Source: Flavobacteriales bacterium (GTDB taxonomy: Bacteria > Bacteroidota > Bacteroidia > DT-38). From it: a DNA stretch of 8,471 nt. Below the pieces are notes generated by a model that saw only the letters and a program-made list of their open reading frames with translations, ran no database searches and was not told where the DNA came from. The stretch lies in contig JABSPR010000309.1 of NCBI GenBank assembly GCA_013214975.1, positions 1 through 8,471 of the forward strand, given 5' to 3'. Positions 1 to 7,293 of the stretch are shown here, one piece after another; the stretch's first letter is position 1, and every line of letters begins with the position of its first letter. Both the position numbers and the translations under genes were made by a program.

Positions 1-1055
1 CCATTTTGAAAAAATCAAAAATTTCAGAAACTAAAAAACGAAGTGCGATACTCAATGGAGTACTCTCTCCATTTGAACAAATTAATGAAAATCTATTGGT
101 ATTTACTCCAACGATTTTGTTAGAATCCGCGACATGGTTGCCAACATATTTGTTTCGAAAAATAAATAAAATGAACAGCTCTAGATATGCTAATTCTATT
201 AACTGTGCAATTGAAAAACTTGGATATCGCAACCTACTTCTTTTCACGGATAGTGATATGTATCGAAGTAGGCATTTAAATGAATTTATTAATCCTTCTC
301 TTTTTATTTATTACACGAGAGATAACTTAATGACAGTCTCGTATTGGTCGAAGCATGGTACTTCCTTGGAACCAGAAATAATGGAAAGTGCCGATTTGGT
401 TGTTGCAAATTCGATGCATTTAGTCAATCTCGCATTAAACAATAATTCAAACAGTTTTTATGTTGGGCAGGGATGTGAAAGTGAAGATTATCTGGTTGAA
501 AATATCGTTTCGGAAAGGCCCATTGAATTTAGCAAAATAAAAGGATCTGTAATTGGCTACGTAGGTTTGTTAACGTCTAGGCGATTGGATATAGACCTTC
601 TAATCGAAATTGCGACCAAACGTCCTGATTGTACTGTAATGTTAGTAGGTCCTGAAGAAACTTGTTTTAAGGAAAGTGATTTGCATTCTTTATCTAACGT
701 GGTATTCGTCGGTAAAAAAAGTCCAGAATCTCTGCCTAGTTATGTTTCCCATTTTGATGTTTGTATTAACCCTCAAATTGTTAATGATCTTACTAAAGGA
801 AATTATCCAAGAAAGATTGATGAGTATTTGGCATCTGGAAATCCTATTGTTGCAACTTATACTCCGACCATGGAAGTATTTAAGGATCATTGTTTTCTTG
901 CTAAGACAAACGTGGAGTTTTTAATTGGTATTGATAAAGCCCTTGTGGATCTATCTGAATTAGCAAAGAAAAAGAGAATTGAATTTGCTCAAACTCATAC
1001 TTGGGCAAAAAGTGTAAATGAGATATGGGAGTCTGTAGCAAAGATTAATTTTTAA
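1..1055 (+). CDS. GT4-like glycosyltransferase, 5' end cut by the window
   Basis: This probably transfers a sugar from a nucleotide-sugar donor during exopolysaccharide or surface-glycan assembly in the cytoplasm. The reading frame is open to the left edge (codon at 3-5 is ATT with no stop before it). The TTG at 6 is therefore only an apparent start, and I count residues from it: 349 visible. Members of this family usually carry some 40-50 more N-terminal residues, ahead of a basic segment like 'KKRSAI' at 11-16. The C-terminal Rossmann half is clear: 'IGYVGLL' (183-189), 'VMLVGP' (211-216), 'NVVFVGKK' (231-238), then the donor-binding 'YPRKIDEYLASGNPIVAT' (267-284) with the conserved Glu at 273. 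The N-terminal half has 'EQINENLLVFTP' (24-35), typical of the same family. It sits 11 bases before a second glycosyltransferase, so the two are probably one transcript. Donor and acceptor cannot be read from sequence. Confidence 0.85.
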   Translation, partial: ILKKSKISETKKRSAILNGVLSPFEQINENLLVFTPTILLESATWLPTYLFRKINKMNSSRYANSINCAIEKLGYRNLLLFTDSDMYRSRHLNEFINPSLFIYYTRDNLMTVSYWSKHGTSLEPEIMESADLVVANSMHLVNLALNNNSNSFYVGQGCESEDYLVENIVSERPIEFSKIKGSVIGYVGLLTSRRLDIDLLIEIATKRPDCTVMLVGPEETCFKESDLHSLSNVVFVGKKSPESLPSYVSHFDVCINPQIVNDLTKGNYPRKIDEYLASGNPIVATYTPTMEVFKDHCFLAKTNVEFLIGIDKALVDLSELAKKKRIEFAQTHTWAKSVNEIWESVAKINF

Positions 1056-1057
1056 AA

Positions 1058-1063
1058 AGAGGA
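1058..1063 (+). promoter_or_regulatory. Possible ribosome binding site (AGAGGA)
   Basis: AGAGGA lies directly after the stop codon of the first glycosyltransferase, three bases before the ATG at 1067. The spacing is short. It stands out because none of the downstream signalling genes has an equally good purine-rich site, which fits the weak use of Shine-Dalgarno sequences in Bacteroidota. Confidence 0.4.
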
Positions 1064-1066
1064 TAT

Positions 1067-2245
1067 ATGAATGTAAGTGAAATGATTTTTTGGTTATTGT
1101 TATTAATTGTTTTTTATACCTACATAGGGTATGGAATTGTCTTATTTATTATCGTTCGGTTCAAAGAACTCGTCTGGGATGATATTCAAATTGATCAGAA
1201 GGATTATGAACCTGAAGTGACAATTTTTATCGCCGCTTATAACGAGATGCCTTGTTTAAAAGAAAAATTGGCTAACACCTTGTCGTTAGATTACCCAAAG
1301 GAAAAAATACAGATTCTTTTTATTACCGACGGTTCTAATGATGGATCTGAAAAATATCTGAAAGCAATACCTGAAGTAAATGTTGAACATGAAAGTATGC
1401 GATTAGGGAAGATAGGTGCTATCAACAGAGGAATGCAATTTGTAAAAAACCCAATAGTTATATTCTCTGATGCCAACACAACTCTAAATACAGGAGCCGT
1501 AAAAGAAATTGTAAAACATTTTAAAATGGATAAAGTGGGTTGCGTTTCAGGGGAGAAAAGAATAAAAAAGGAAATGTTTACAGGAGCCAGTTCGGAAGGT
1601 GAGGGGTTTTATTGGAAATACGAGTCGTTTTTAAAAAAACTAGATGCAAAATTGTATTCTGCGGTAGGCGCAGCCGGTGAGTTATTTGCAATTAGAAAAG
1701 AGTTGTTTAAACCTGTAAGGATGGATACAATCTTGGATGATTTTATCATTTCTATGGAAATAGTTAGGGCTGGATATACGATAGCATATGAGCCGGAGGC
1801 ATATGCAAGTGAGTTCGCTTCACCATCTGTTAGAGAGGAAATGAAGAGGAAGATTCGGATAAGTGCTGGAGGTATTCAAAGTATTATAAGATTGTCTGCT
1901 TTATTAAATGTTTTTCGATACGGAGTTGTGAGTTTTCAATATATCTCTCATAGAGTTCTAAGATGGACTATAACTCCAATTTGTTTAATTGCTCTTATTC
2001 CAATAAACTTCATTTTAATAGAACCTTTAGGTACGCTCTATACTGCAATGTTTTATGGACAGATCTTGTTTTACTCATTGGCATTTATAGGTTGGTTTTT
2101 AGATAGTAAAGGAAAAAAGGTGAAGATGTTATTTATTCCGTTTTATTTTCTGTTTATGAATATGTGTGTGTTTCTTGGCTTCTATCGGCTAATTAAAGGG
2201 GATCAGATGGCGGTTTGGGATAAAGCAAAACGAATTACTATTTAA
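1067..2245 (+). CDS. Membrane-bound GT2 family glycosyltransferase (processive polysaccharide synthase type)
   Basis: A 392-residue enzyme of the cellulose/poly-GlcNAc/hyaluronan synthase-like GT2 group, expected to polymerise or add sugars at the inner face of the cytoplasmic membrane. An N-terminal membrane segment (about 6-30) precedes a GT-A catalytic domain. 'VTIFIAAYNE' (51-60) begins the nucleotide fold, followed by 'TDGSNDGS' (87-94), 'LGKIGAINRGM' (113-123) and the metal/donor-binding 'SDAN' (134-137, the DxD equivalent). 'LDDF' (223-226) supplies the catalytic-base acidic pair, and 'RKIRISAGG' (261-269) sits where QxxRW is found in relatives. Three hydrophobic segments follow (about 300-318, 323-345, 353-374) and may form part of an export channel. 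The QxxRW motif is not canonical (RxxRI), so true processivity is uncertain. No partner transporter or PilZ domain is seen in the window. Confidence 0.9.
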   Translation: MNVSEMIFWLLLLIVFYTYIGYGIVLFIIVRFKELVWDDIQIDQKDYEPEVTIFIAAYNEMPCLKEKLANTLSLDYPKEKIQILFITDGSNDGSEKYLKAIPEVNVEHESMRLGKIGAINRGMQFVKNPIVIFSDANTTLNTGAVKEIVKHFKMDKVGCVSGEKRIKKEMFTGASSEGEGFYWKYESFLKKLDAKLYSAVGAAGELFAIRKELFKPVRMDTILDDFIISMEIVRAGYTIAYEPEAYASEFASPSVREEMKRKIRISAGGIQSIIRLSALLNVFRYGVVSFQYISHRVLRWTITPICLIALIPINFILIEPLGTLYTAMFYGQILFYSLAFIGWFLDSKGKKVKMLFIPFYFLFMNMCVFLGFYRLIKGDQMAVWDKAKRITI

Positions 2246-2362
2246 TATTTATATACTGTAATTCCGAATTGCATAGCGGGGATTTTGTATTTCACATATA
2301 ACTTCTTACCGTTCATCTAATACAAGAAACACCTTAGAAGTATTTGCGTAAATCTATATATA

Positions 2363-2388
2363 CGATCATGAAATAATAAAGATGATCG
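2363..2388. repeat. Inverted repeat CGATCAT / ATGATCG ahead of the signalling operon
   Basis: The arms CGATCAT (2363-2369) and ATGATCG (2382-2388) are perfect reverse complements separated by 12 AT-rich bases. The repeat ends 25 bases before the ATG of the first signalling gene. There is no T-run after it, so it does not look like a terminator. Equivalent arm positions are 19 bases apart, close to two helical turns, which would suit a dimeric regulator, or it could form a 5' UTR hairpin. A repeat this short could also arise by chance in AT-rich DNA. I see no Bacteroidota-type TAnnTTTG -7 box with a correctly spaced TTG in the surrounding 168-base gap (2246-2413). Confidence 0.35.
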
Positions 2389-2413
2389 AATTGTTTAACT
2401 AAATCTAAATTAT

Positions 2414-2920
2414 ATGAAATCATATAAAACAACTAAAATAGTAATCGTTGATGACGATCCGTTTTTCACAGAACTGGTTAAAGAAAATCTTGAGGAAAAA
2501 AATTATTGTGATTTGGAAATATATCATTCAGGGCAAGAGTGTGTCGACAACATAGATAGCGATACGGATATTGTTCTATTAGATCATGAGATGGAGGGTG
2601 GATTGAATGGAATCGAGACGTTAAAGGGGATAAGGAATCTGAAAATTAATACAGATGTAATTTTTTTAACTGGTCAAGACGATCCACAAGTAGCACGGAA
2701 TGCATTAAAGCATGGAGCGTATGATTATGTTATAAAAAATGAATCTGCAATGCATAGATTAATTTTTACAATTACTAATCTACGGATTGATAGAGCAAGT
2801 AGGAATGATTCAAAAGTTTGGGAAAAAAGTAAAGGATGGGCCTTTGCAATGTTAGTTGCTATCACTGTTTTTGTAACCGTTATGGCACATGATTTTATAT
2901 TAGAAATGGTAAATAGATAA
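2414..2920 (+). CDS. Receiver-domain protein with C-terminal membrane anchor
   Basis: A 168-residue protein made of one receiver (REC) domain and a single C-terminal hydrophobic helix, with no DNA-binding or enzymatic output domain. The receiver core is intact: acidic pocket D13-D15 in 'IVIVDDDP', phosphoacceptor D57 in 'LLDHEM', switch residue T86 in 'FLTGQ' and the conserved Lys K108 in 'YVIKNESA'. The loop after D57 reads 'EMEGGLNG', lacking the usual Pro and one residue longer than in CheY. Residues about 127-140 form a charged linker, and about 141-162 ('GWAFAMLVAITVFVTVMA' region) form a transmembrane helix, leaving a very short tail. This makes it a tail-anchored receiver facing the cytoplasm. 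It opens the operon, 6 bases before the hybrid kinase, so it may take phosphate from the HPt at the membrane or act as a local phosphate sink. The role is inferred; the domain and helix are seen directly. Confidence 0.9.
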   Translation: MKSYKTTKIVIVDDDPFFTELVKENLEEKNYCDLEIYHSGQECVDNIDSDTDIVLLDHEMEGGLNGIETLKGIRNLKINTDVIFLTGQDDPQVARNALKHGAYDYVIKNESAMHRLIFTITNLRIDRASRNDSKVWEKSKGWAFAMLVAITVFVTVMAHDFILEMVNR

Positions 2921-2926
2921 TAGAGC

Positions 2927-5236
2927 GTGAGGAATTTATCGATAAATGGAAAAATCGTGGTGCTTTTTATGACCACATCAGCTCTCACATTACTGTTTGC
3001 CTTAATTCTCTATGTGAGTTATGATATTTGGAAGTATGAGGAACAAATTAAAAATCAGCTTGAGATAACAGCTCAAATTATAGGTGAAAACAACAGTGCT
3101 GCAATCTTATTTGAAGATAAGATTGCGGCAAAAATGTCTATAAAAAGTTTACAGGCAACTGAAGACATTGTCTTTGCTCAAATAATCAATAATACAGGTA
3201 AACAAATAGCTCTTTATCAACGAGATAGTTATATGATTCGAGGAAACGAATTTGTAAACTTTGAAAATAGAACTGTTGGATTAATAAAGAGTAATAATTA
3301 TATCGATTTGTATCACGATGTAAATTTTGATCAAGAAATAGTTGGATTGGTTCATATACGATCCGATTTAAGGGTTTATTACGAGAAGGTTTATGATTAT
3401 ATAAAAATGGCTACCGCTATATTTTTAATTTCTCTGTTCCTTACATTTCTTATTTCGACTCGACTTAGAAAAGTAATATCTGACCCTTTACTTCATTTAG
3501 CTGGAGAAACAGCTAAGATATCTGCAAAGAATGACTATAGTATTAGGATAAAAGAAGACAGAACTGATGAGATAGGAACACTCATAGAGGCGTATAATAA
3601 TATGCTCAAAGTTATTGAAACTCGAAATTCGGAATTAATAACTGCTAAGGAAATTGCAATTAATTCCGTGAAATCGAAAGACAGGTTTTTTGCAAACATG
3701 AGTCATGAAATTAGAACGCCGATGAATGCAATAATTGGAATGTCTAAACTTCTAAATGAGGCGATCTTAACAGACAAAGAAAGGTCCTATCTGGATATAA
3801 TTAGTATATCCTCAGCAAATTTGCTAGTAATAATAAATGACATTTTGGATTTCTCTAAAATGGAATCAGGAGAAATGTCTTTCGAAAATATAGGATTCAA
3901 AGGTTCAATTGCTATTGATACGGTATGTGCTTCCCTTGAAGTAAAAGCTAATGAGCAGGGTGTTATTCTAGAGAGTGAGATTCAAGATGAGCTGAAGGAA
4001 TTAATCTTGCTTGGCGATCCTATTAGACTTCAACAGATCTTACTTAATCTGGTAAGTAATGCAATTAAATTCACCTCTAATGGTGGAGTTAAGATTATTG
4101 GAGAAATTATTGAAAAGAGTAAGGGAATGGTTTCGGTTAAGTTTGAAATTGAGGATACAGGTTGTGGTATATCACCAGAAAATTTGGAAAATATATTTAG
4201 AAGCTTTAAACAAGCTGATTCTAAAACGTTTCGGTTGTTTGGAGGAACCGGTCTTGGTCTATCTATAAGTAAAAACTTAGTTGAGTTGCAAGGGGGTAAA
4301 ATATATGCGAGCAGTGTAGAAAATGTAGGTTCTACTTTTTCTTTTGAATTGTCATATAGGATTGGAAATGAAATGGATTTGGATCAAAATATGAATTTGG
4401 AGGTTGTTAAAGAAACTAATTTATTGATAGGTAAAAGTATCCTAGTAGTCGAAGACAATGAATACAATAAGATATTAGCCACAGAAGTGTTAAAGGCCTT
4501 TGAGGTGATTATTCACACTGCGGATAATGGAAAAGAAGCTCTGGAAACATTAAAATCTGAAAAGATTGATTTGGTTTTAATGGATATGCAAATGCCTGTA
4601 ATGGATGGGGTTGAGGCAACTTATATAATTCGAAATGAGATGAAAGAGCAATTAGGAAATATTCCAATTATTGCCCTAACTGCAAATGCTTTTATCGGTA
4701 TAGATAAAGAATGCAAAGAAGCAGGGATGGACGATTATATATCGAAACCGTTCGACCATGATATCTTATTTAATAAAATGGCAAGGCTGCTTAGAGGAAA
4801 TAATAATGTACTTGAAAGCGAAGTAAATAGTATAGAATTAAACCCAAAGAATATGGAACGAAAAAAGCACTCTTATGTGAATTTTAAAAAGTTAAGAATG
4901 ATGACAAGAGATAACACTCCAGTATTTCTTAAAATGTTAAAAAAACTAGAAGAAGTAACTCCATCTAATTTAGAAGAAATTAACAATTATATGGCAGACG
5001 ATAATTTGGCAAAAGTTGCTCAAGTTGCTCATCGAATGAAACCAGCTATGTCTTCATTTGGAAATGAAGAATTAGATAGCATAGTACTCTTCCTTGAGGA
5101 ATGTGATAAAGAGGAAAGAGAAATAAATTTTATAACTGAGCAAGTGGAAGAATTAAATGATGTTGTAGAATATGCTTTTAAAGAGCTGCAAGATGAAATT
5201 CTTTGGTTTGATAATCTGGAAAATTCTAAAGTGTAA
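2927..5236 (+). CDS. Hybrid sensor histidine kinase: CHASE8-like sensor, HAMP, HisKA, HATPase, REC, HPt
   Basis: A 769-residue membrane kinase carrying a whole phosphorelay in one chain. TM1 (about 9-31) and TM2 (about 160-179) flank a periplasmic sensor (32-159) whose start, 'QLEITAQIIGENNSAAILFED' with 'IAAKMSIKSLQA', resembles CHASE8. HAMP follows at about 180-233. The kinase core has H260 in 'SHEIRTP', the N-box with N374 and N378 ('NLVSNAIKF'), G1 'DTGCGI' (410-415) and G2 'GGTGLGLS' (439-446). The REC domain (about 502-622) has E509/D510, phosphoacceptor D553 in 'LMDMQMP', T585 and K607. A C-terminal HPt (about 650-755) has H702 in 'AHRMKPAMSSFG'. All catalytic residues look present, so the expected path is H260 to D553 to H702 to an external receiver. 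GTG at 2927 is chosen because an in-frame stop lies at 2921-2923 and the next ATG (2969) would cut into TM1. It lies 6 bases after the anchored receiver and 2 bases before the next kinase. The ligand is unknown. Confidence 0.95.
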   Translation: MRNLSINGKIVVLFMTTSALTLLFALILYVSYDIWKYEEQIKNQLEITAQIIGENNSAAILFEDKIAAKMSIKSLQATEDIVFAQIINNTGKQIALYQRDSYMIRGNEFVNFENRTVGLIKSNNYIDLYHDVNFDQEIVGLVHIRSDLRVYYEKVYDYIKMATAIFLISLFLTFLISTRLRKVISDPLLHLAGETAKISAKNDYSIRIKEDRTDEIGTLIEAYNNMLKVIETRNSELITAKEIAINSVKSKDRFFANMSHEIRTPMNAIIGMSKLLNEAILTDKERSYLDIISISSANLLVIINDILDFSKMESGEMSFENIGFKGSIAIDTVCASLEVKANEQGVILESEIQDELKELILLGDPIRLQQILLNLVSNAIKFTSNGGVKIIGEIIEKSKGMVSVKFEIEDTGCGISPENLENIFRSFKQADSKTFRLFGGTGLGLSISKNLVELQGGKIYASSVENVGSTFSFELSYRIGNEMDLDQNMNLEVVKETNLLIGKSILVVEDNEYNKILATEVLKAFEVIIHTADNGKEALETLKSEKIDLVLMDMQMPVMDGVEATYIIRNEMKEQLGNIPIIALTANAFIGIDKECKEAGMDDYISKPFDHDILFNKMARLLRGNNNVLESEVNSIELNPKNMERKKHSYVNFKKLRMMTRDNTPVFLKMLKKLEEVTPSNLEEINNYMADDNLAKVAQVAHRMKPAMSSFGNEELDSIVLFLEECDKEEREINFITEQVEELNDVVEYAFKELQDEILWFDNLENSKV

Positions 5237-5238
5237 GA

Positions 5239-6894
5239 ATGATTGAAGCTCTTTTAAAATATAATAATCTTGTAGATAGCGTAAGGGGCTATTTGAATAA
5301 TTCAAATTCAATTAATTCTATCAGTATTACTGATCGGAATAGTAAAAAACAAATTGAAAAAAAGACAAGAAAAAAATTTAATGATTCCATTTCTGGTTTT
5401 CAAGAAAAGGTTAGTAAGTACGCTATTGGTGGACTTGTAATTCAATGGTTCTTTATAATAATAAGATCTTATTATTCTAATTCGCAAGTTTTGCATTTGT
5501 GGTTTGGCACTTATTCTTCTTTTCAAATCTTATTAAGTATTGGAGTAGTTGTTTTGACTCTTTCAATCTTTCTAATATTTAATAACGTTAACATCACGAA
5601 TAAAATTCATGTCATTTGTATAGCGCAAATATTAACGGTCGTATTAATTTCTAGTCAAATAGAAGGTAATTATATCCTTCCCATTTACATGCTTGGGTCT
5701 TTCGCAGCAATATCTCTTTTTAGAGATATGAAGGCCTTGTTAGTTTCTTATTTTGTACTGATTGTAGTTTTTGTAGTAAAAATTAAATGGGGATTTGGTG
5801 GGTTAGGTATTATCACATATGCTTTTGACTGGATAGCACTGTTTATAGGATCTACCCTTGGTCTTTTATTTCTGTCATATTCAATTCGAGAATCAAATAT
5901 TAGACTATATCAGTTGTCGATAAAAGAAGTTTACACGAATTATCAAGTGAGAATGATTCGAGAAAAAAAGAGTGATTTGGAGGAGCAGAATGAAACGCTG
6001 GAAGCTGCAATTACCTTGTTTAGAAAATCTCAAGAAGAATTACAATTTATTAATGAGCGACTCACTAGGCGAACTGTCGAATTACGGAAGAAAAATTTGG
6101 AGATGGAGAAGTCTGAAAATAGAATAAAAAGAAATGTAAAGGCATTAATGAGAGCTGATAAATACAAAAATGAATTTTTGGCAAATATGTCTCACGAATT
6201 TAAAACACCTCTTAATAGTATCCTCATTCTTTCTCAACTTCTTCGAAAAAATAGCATGAAAAGATTAAGTAAAGAAGATATCGAGTTTGCAACTAGAATC
6301 GAAAAGTCAGGTGAAAATCTACTTAAGTTAATAGAAGATGTACTGATGTTGGCTAAACTTGATGCAGGTAAAATTAAAGTTAAGAAAGATGAAATATTAA
6401 TTGAGGAATTGTTGAATGTTCTTAGGAAAGAGCACATAACTGATTTTGAAAAGGCCGGTATGAAACTTATTATTGAGTGTAATGAAAGTAGAGGGAAACA
6501 CTTTGTAAGTGATGAAGCAAAAGTTACTCAGATAATTAATTGCTTGTTATCGAATGCAAGAAAGTTTAGTGAGCCTGGCGGAGATGTGATTTTGAATATT
6601 GAAGTATACAATACTAATATATTAGAAGGGATTCACAATGTTGTACATCGGTCAAATAGTGATAGAGTGGTTATTAGCATTCAAGATTTCGGAATTGGAA
6701 TCAGCAGAAAACATCTAGACCAGATTTTTAATCAATTTGAACAACTAGATGGTTCGTCAAAAAGAAAGTATGGAGGAGTAGGTTTAGGTTTAGCAATTTG
6801 TAAAAACATGAGTATTGCTCTCGGTGGTGAAATAATAGTTAAAAGTGAATTGGGTAAGGGGAGTTTGTTCTCTTTGGTTTTGCCTATATCGTAA
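5239..6894 (+). CDS. Six-TM sensor histidine kinase with coiled coil, possible H-NOX partner
   Basis: A 551-residue histidine kinase. A polar N-terminal stretch of about 60 residues, rich in Asn, Ser and Lys, precedes about six hydrophobic segments (roughly 62-77, 95-115, 122-140, 143-160, 164-181, 190-213) matching no sensor domain I can name. A long charged coiled coil (about 239-305) leads to HisKA with H319 in 'SHEFKTP'. HATPase_c follows, with N-box Asn N439 in 'CLLSNARKF', G1 'DFGIGI' (483-488), F-box 'IFNQFEQLD' (496-504) and G2 'GGVGLGLA' (512-519). The first N-box Asn is replaced by Cys435, with an Asn just before it. The Mg-binding second Asn is kept, so activity is expected. The protein ends normally after the ATPase fold, without a fused receiver; a separate receiver gene begins 11 bases downstream and the H-NOX gene follows that. 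Order and spacing make it the best candidate for the kinase controlled by H-NOX, but this is inference. Confidence 0.92.
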   Translation: MIEALLKYNNLVDSVRGYLNNSNSINSISITDRNSKKQIEKKTRKKFNDSISGFQEKVSKYAIGGLVIQWFFIIIRSYYSNSQVLHLWFGTYSSFQILLSIGVVVLTLSIFLIFNNVNITNKIHVICIAQILTVVLISSQIEGNYILPIYMLGSFAAISLFRDMKALLVSYFVLIVVFVVKIKWGFGGLGIITYAFDWIALFIGSTLGLLFLSYSIRESNIRLYQLSIKEVYTNYQVRMIREKKSDLEEQNETLEAAITLFRKSQEELQFINERLTRRTVELRKKNLEMEKSENRIKRNVKALMRADKYKNEFLANMSHEFKTPLNSILILSQLLRKNSMKRLSKEDIEFATRIEKSGENLLKLIEDVLMLAKLDAGKIKVKKDEILIEELLNVLRKEHITDFEKAGMKLIIECNESRGKHFVSDEAKVTQIINCLLSNARKFSEPGGDVILNIEVYNTNILEGIHNVVHRSNSDRVVISIQDFGIGISRKHLDQIFNQFEQLDGSSKRKYGGVGLGLAICKNMSIALGGEIIVKSELGKGSLFSLVLPIS

Positions 6895-6905
6895 TATTGA
6901 TAAAT

Positions 6906-7289
6906 ATGAAATATGGTATGTTAGGAAAAAAAATAGTCATAGTTGATGATGAAGAATTCAATTTATTTCTTCTTGAGAATGTATTGGTGTTAGAGGGTGC
7001 TGAAGTGATTTCAAAGAGAAACGCAAAGGATGTTTTAGAGCTATTTGAAGAGAATAACAATATTGATGTTATTCTAACGGATCTAATGATGCCTGAAATG
7101 GATGGGTACGATTTAATGGATAGACTTCAAGAAAGTGATTTTGGAAAGAATATTCCAATCATTGCATTATCGGCAAACATGAATGAATGTGAAGAAGCAA
7201 AGTGTAAGAGCAAAGGAGTTGTATCGTGCTTGAGTAAGCCGATTAATGTTGAAAAATTAATTAGAATTATTAATAATGTAAATAATTAA
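6906..7289 (+). CDS. Single-domain response regulator (CheY-like receiver)
   Basis: A 127-residue stand-alone receiver with no output domain. The acidic pocket D14/D15 is in 'IVIVDDEEFN', the phosphoacceptor D59 in 'LTDLMMPEMDG', the switch Ser S89 in 'IIALSAN' and the Lys K111 in 'LSKP'. I chose ATG 6906 over the in-frame TTG at 6897, because ATG is the stronger codon and the fold begins at about residue 6; a third candidate is ATG 6918. The sequence resembles receivers normally fused to the C-terminus of hybrid kinases (compare 'NIPIIALSAN' with 'NIPIIALTAN' in the hybrid kinase upstream). It may be the detached receiver of the kinase ending 11 bases earlier. All three cysteines (95, 100, 108) lie in the alpha4-beta5 region near the usual partner-binding face. 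It could act as a shuttle between the kinase, the HPt and an output elsewhere. Confidence 0.9.
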   Translation: MKYGMLGKKIVIVDDEEFNLFLLENVLVLEGAEVISKRNAKDVLELFEENNNIDVILTDLMMPEMDGYDLMDRLQESDFGKNIPIIALSANMNECEEAKCKSKGVVSCLSKPINVEKLIRIINNVNN

Positions 7290-7293
7290 ATAT

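Noticed and set aside
2260..2270. Palindrome AATTCCGAATT shortly after the GT2 gene as a terminator
   Set aside because: The arms are 5 bases with a single-base centre, and no T-run follows, so it cannot form a typical intrinsic terminator.
6897..6905. TTG at 6897 as the start of the single-domain receiver
   Set aside because: It adds only three residues before an ATG at 6906, and the receiver fold does not need them; ATG is the stronger initiation codon.
6880..6910. A frameshift splitting one hybrid kinase into the 5239 kinase and the 6906 receiver
   Set aside because: The kinase ends at a normal point after the ATPase fold ('SLFSLVLPIS') and the receiver has its own ATG and complete fold, so two intact genes are more likely than one broken one.
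4661..7190. Near-repeat of DNA encoding 'NIPIIALTAN' (about 4661) and 'NIPIIALSAN' (about 7150)
   Set aside because: This reflects the conserved beta4 segment of two related receiver domains, not a mobile or structural DNA repeat.
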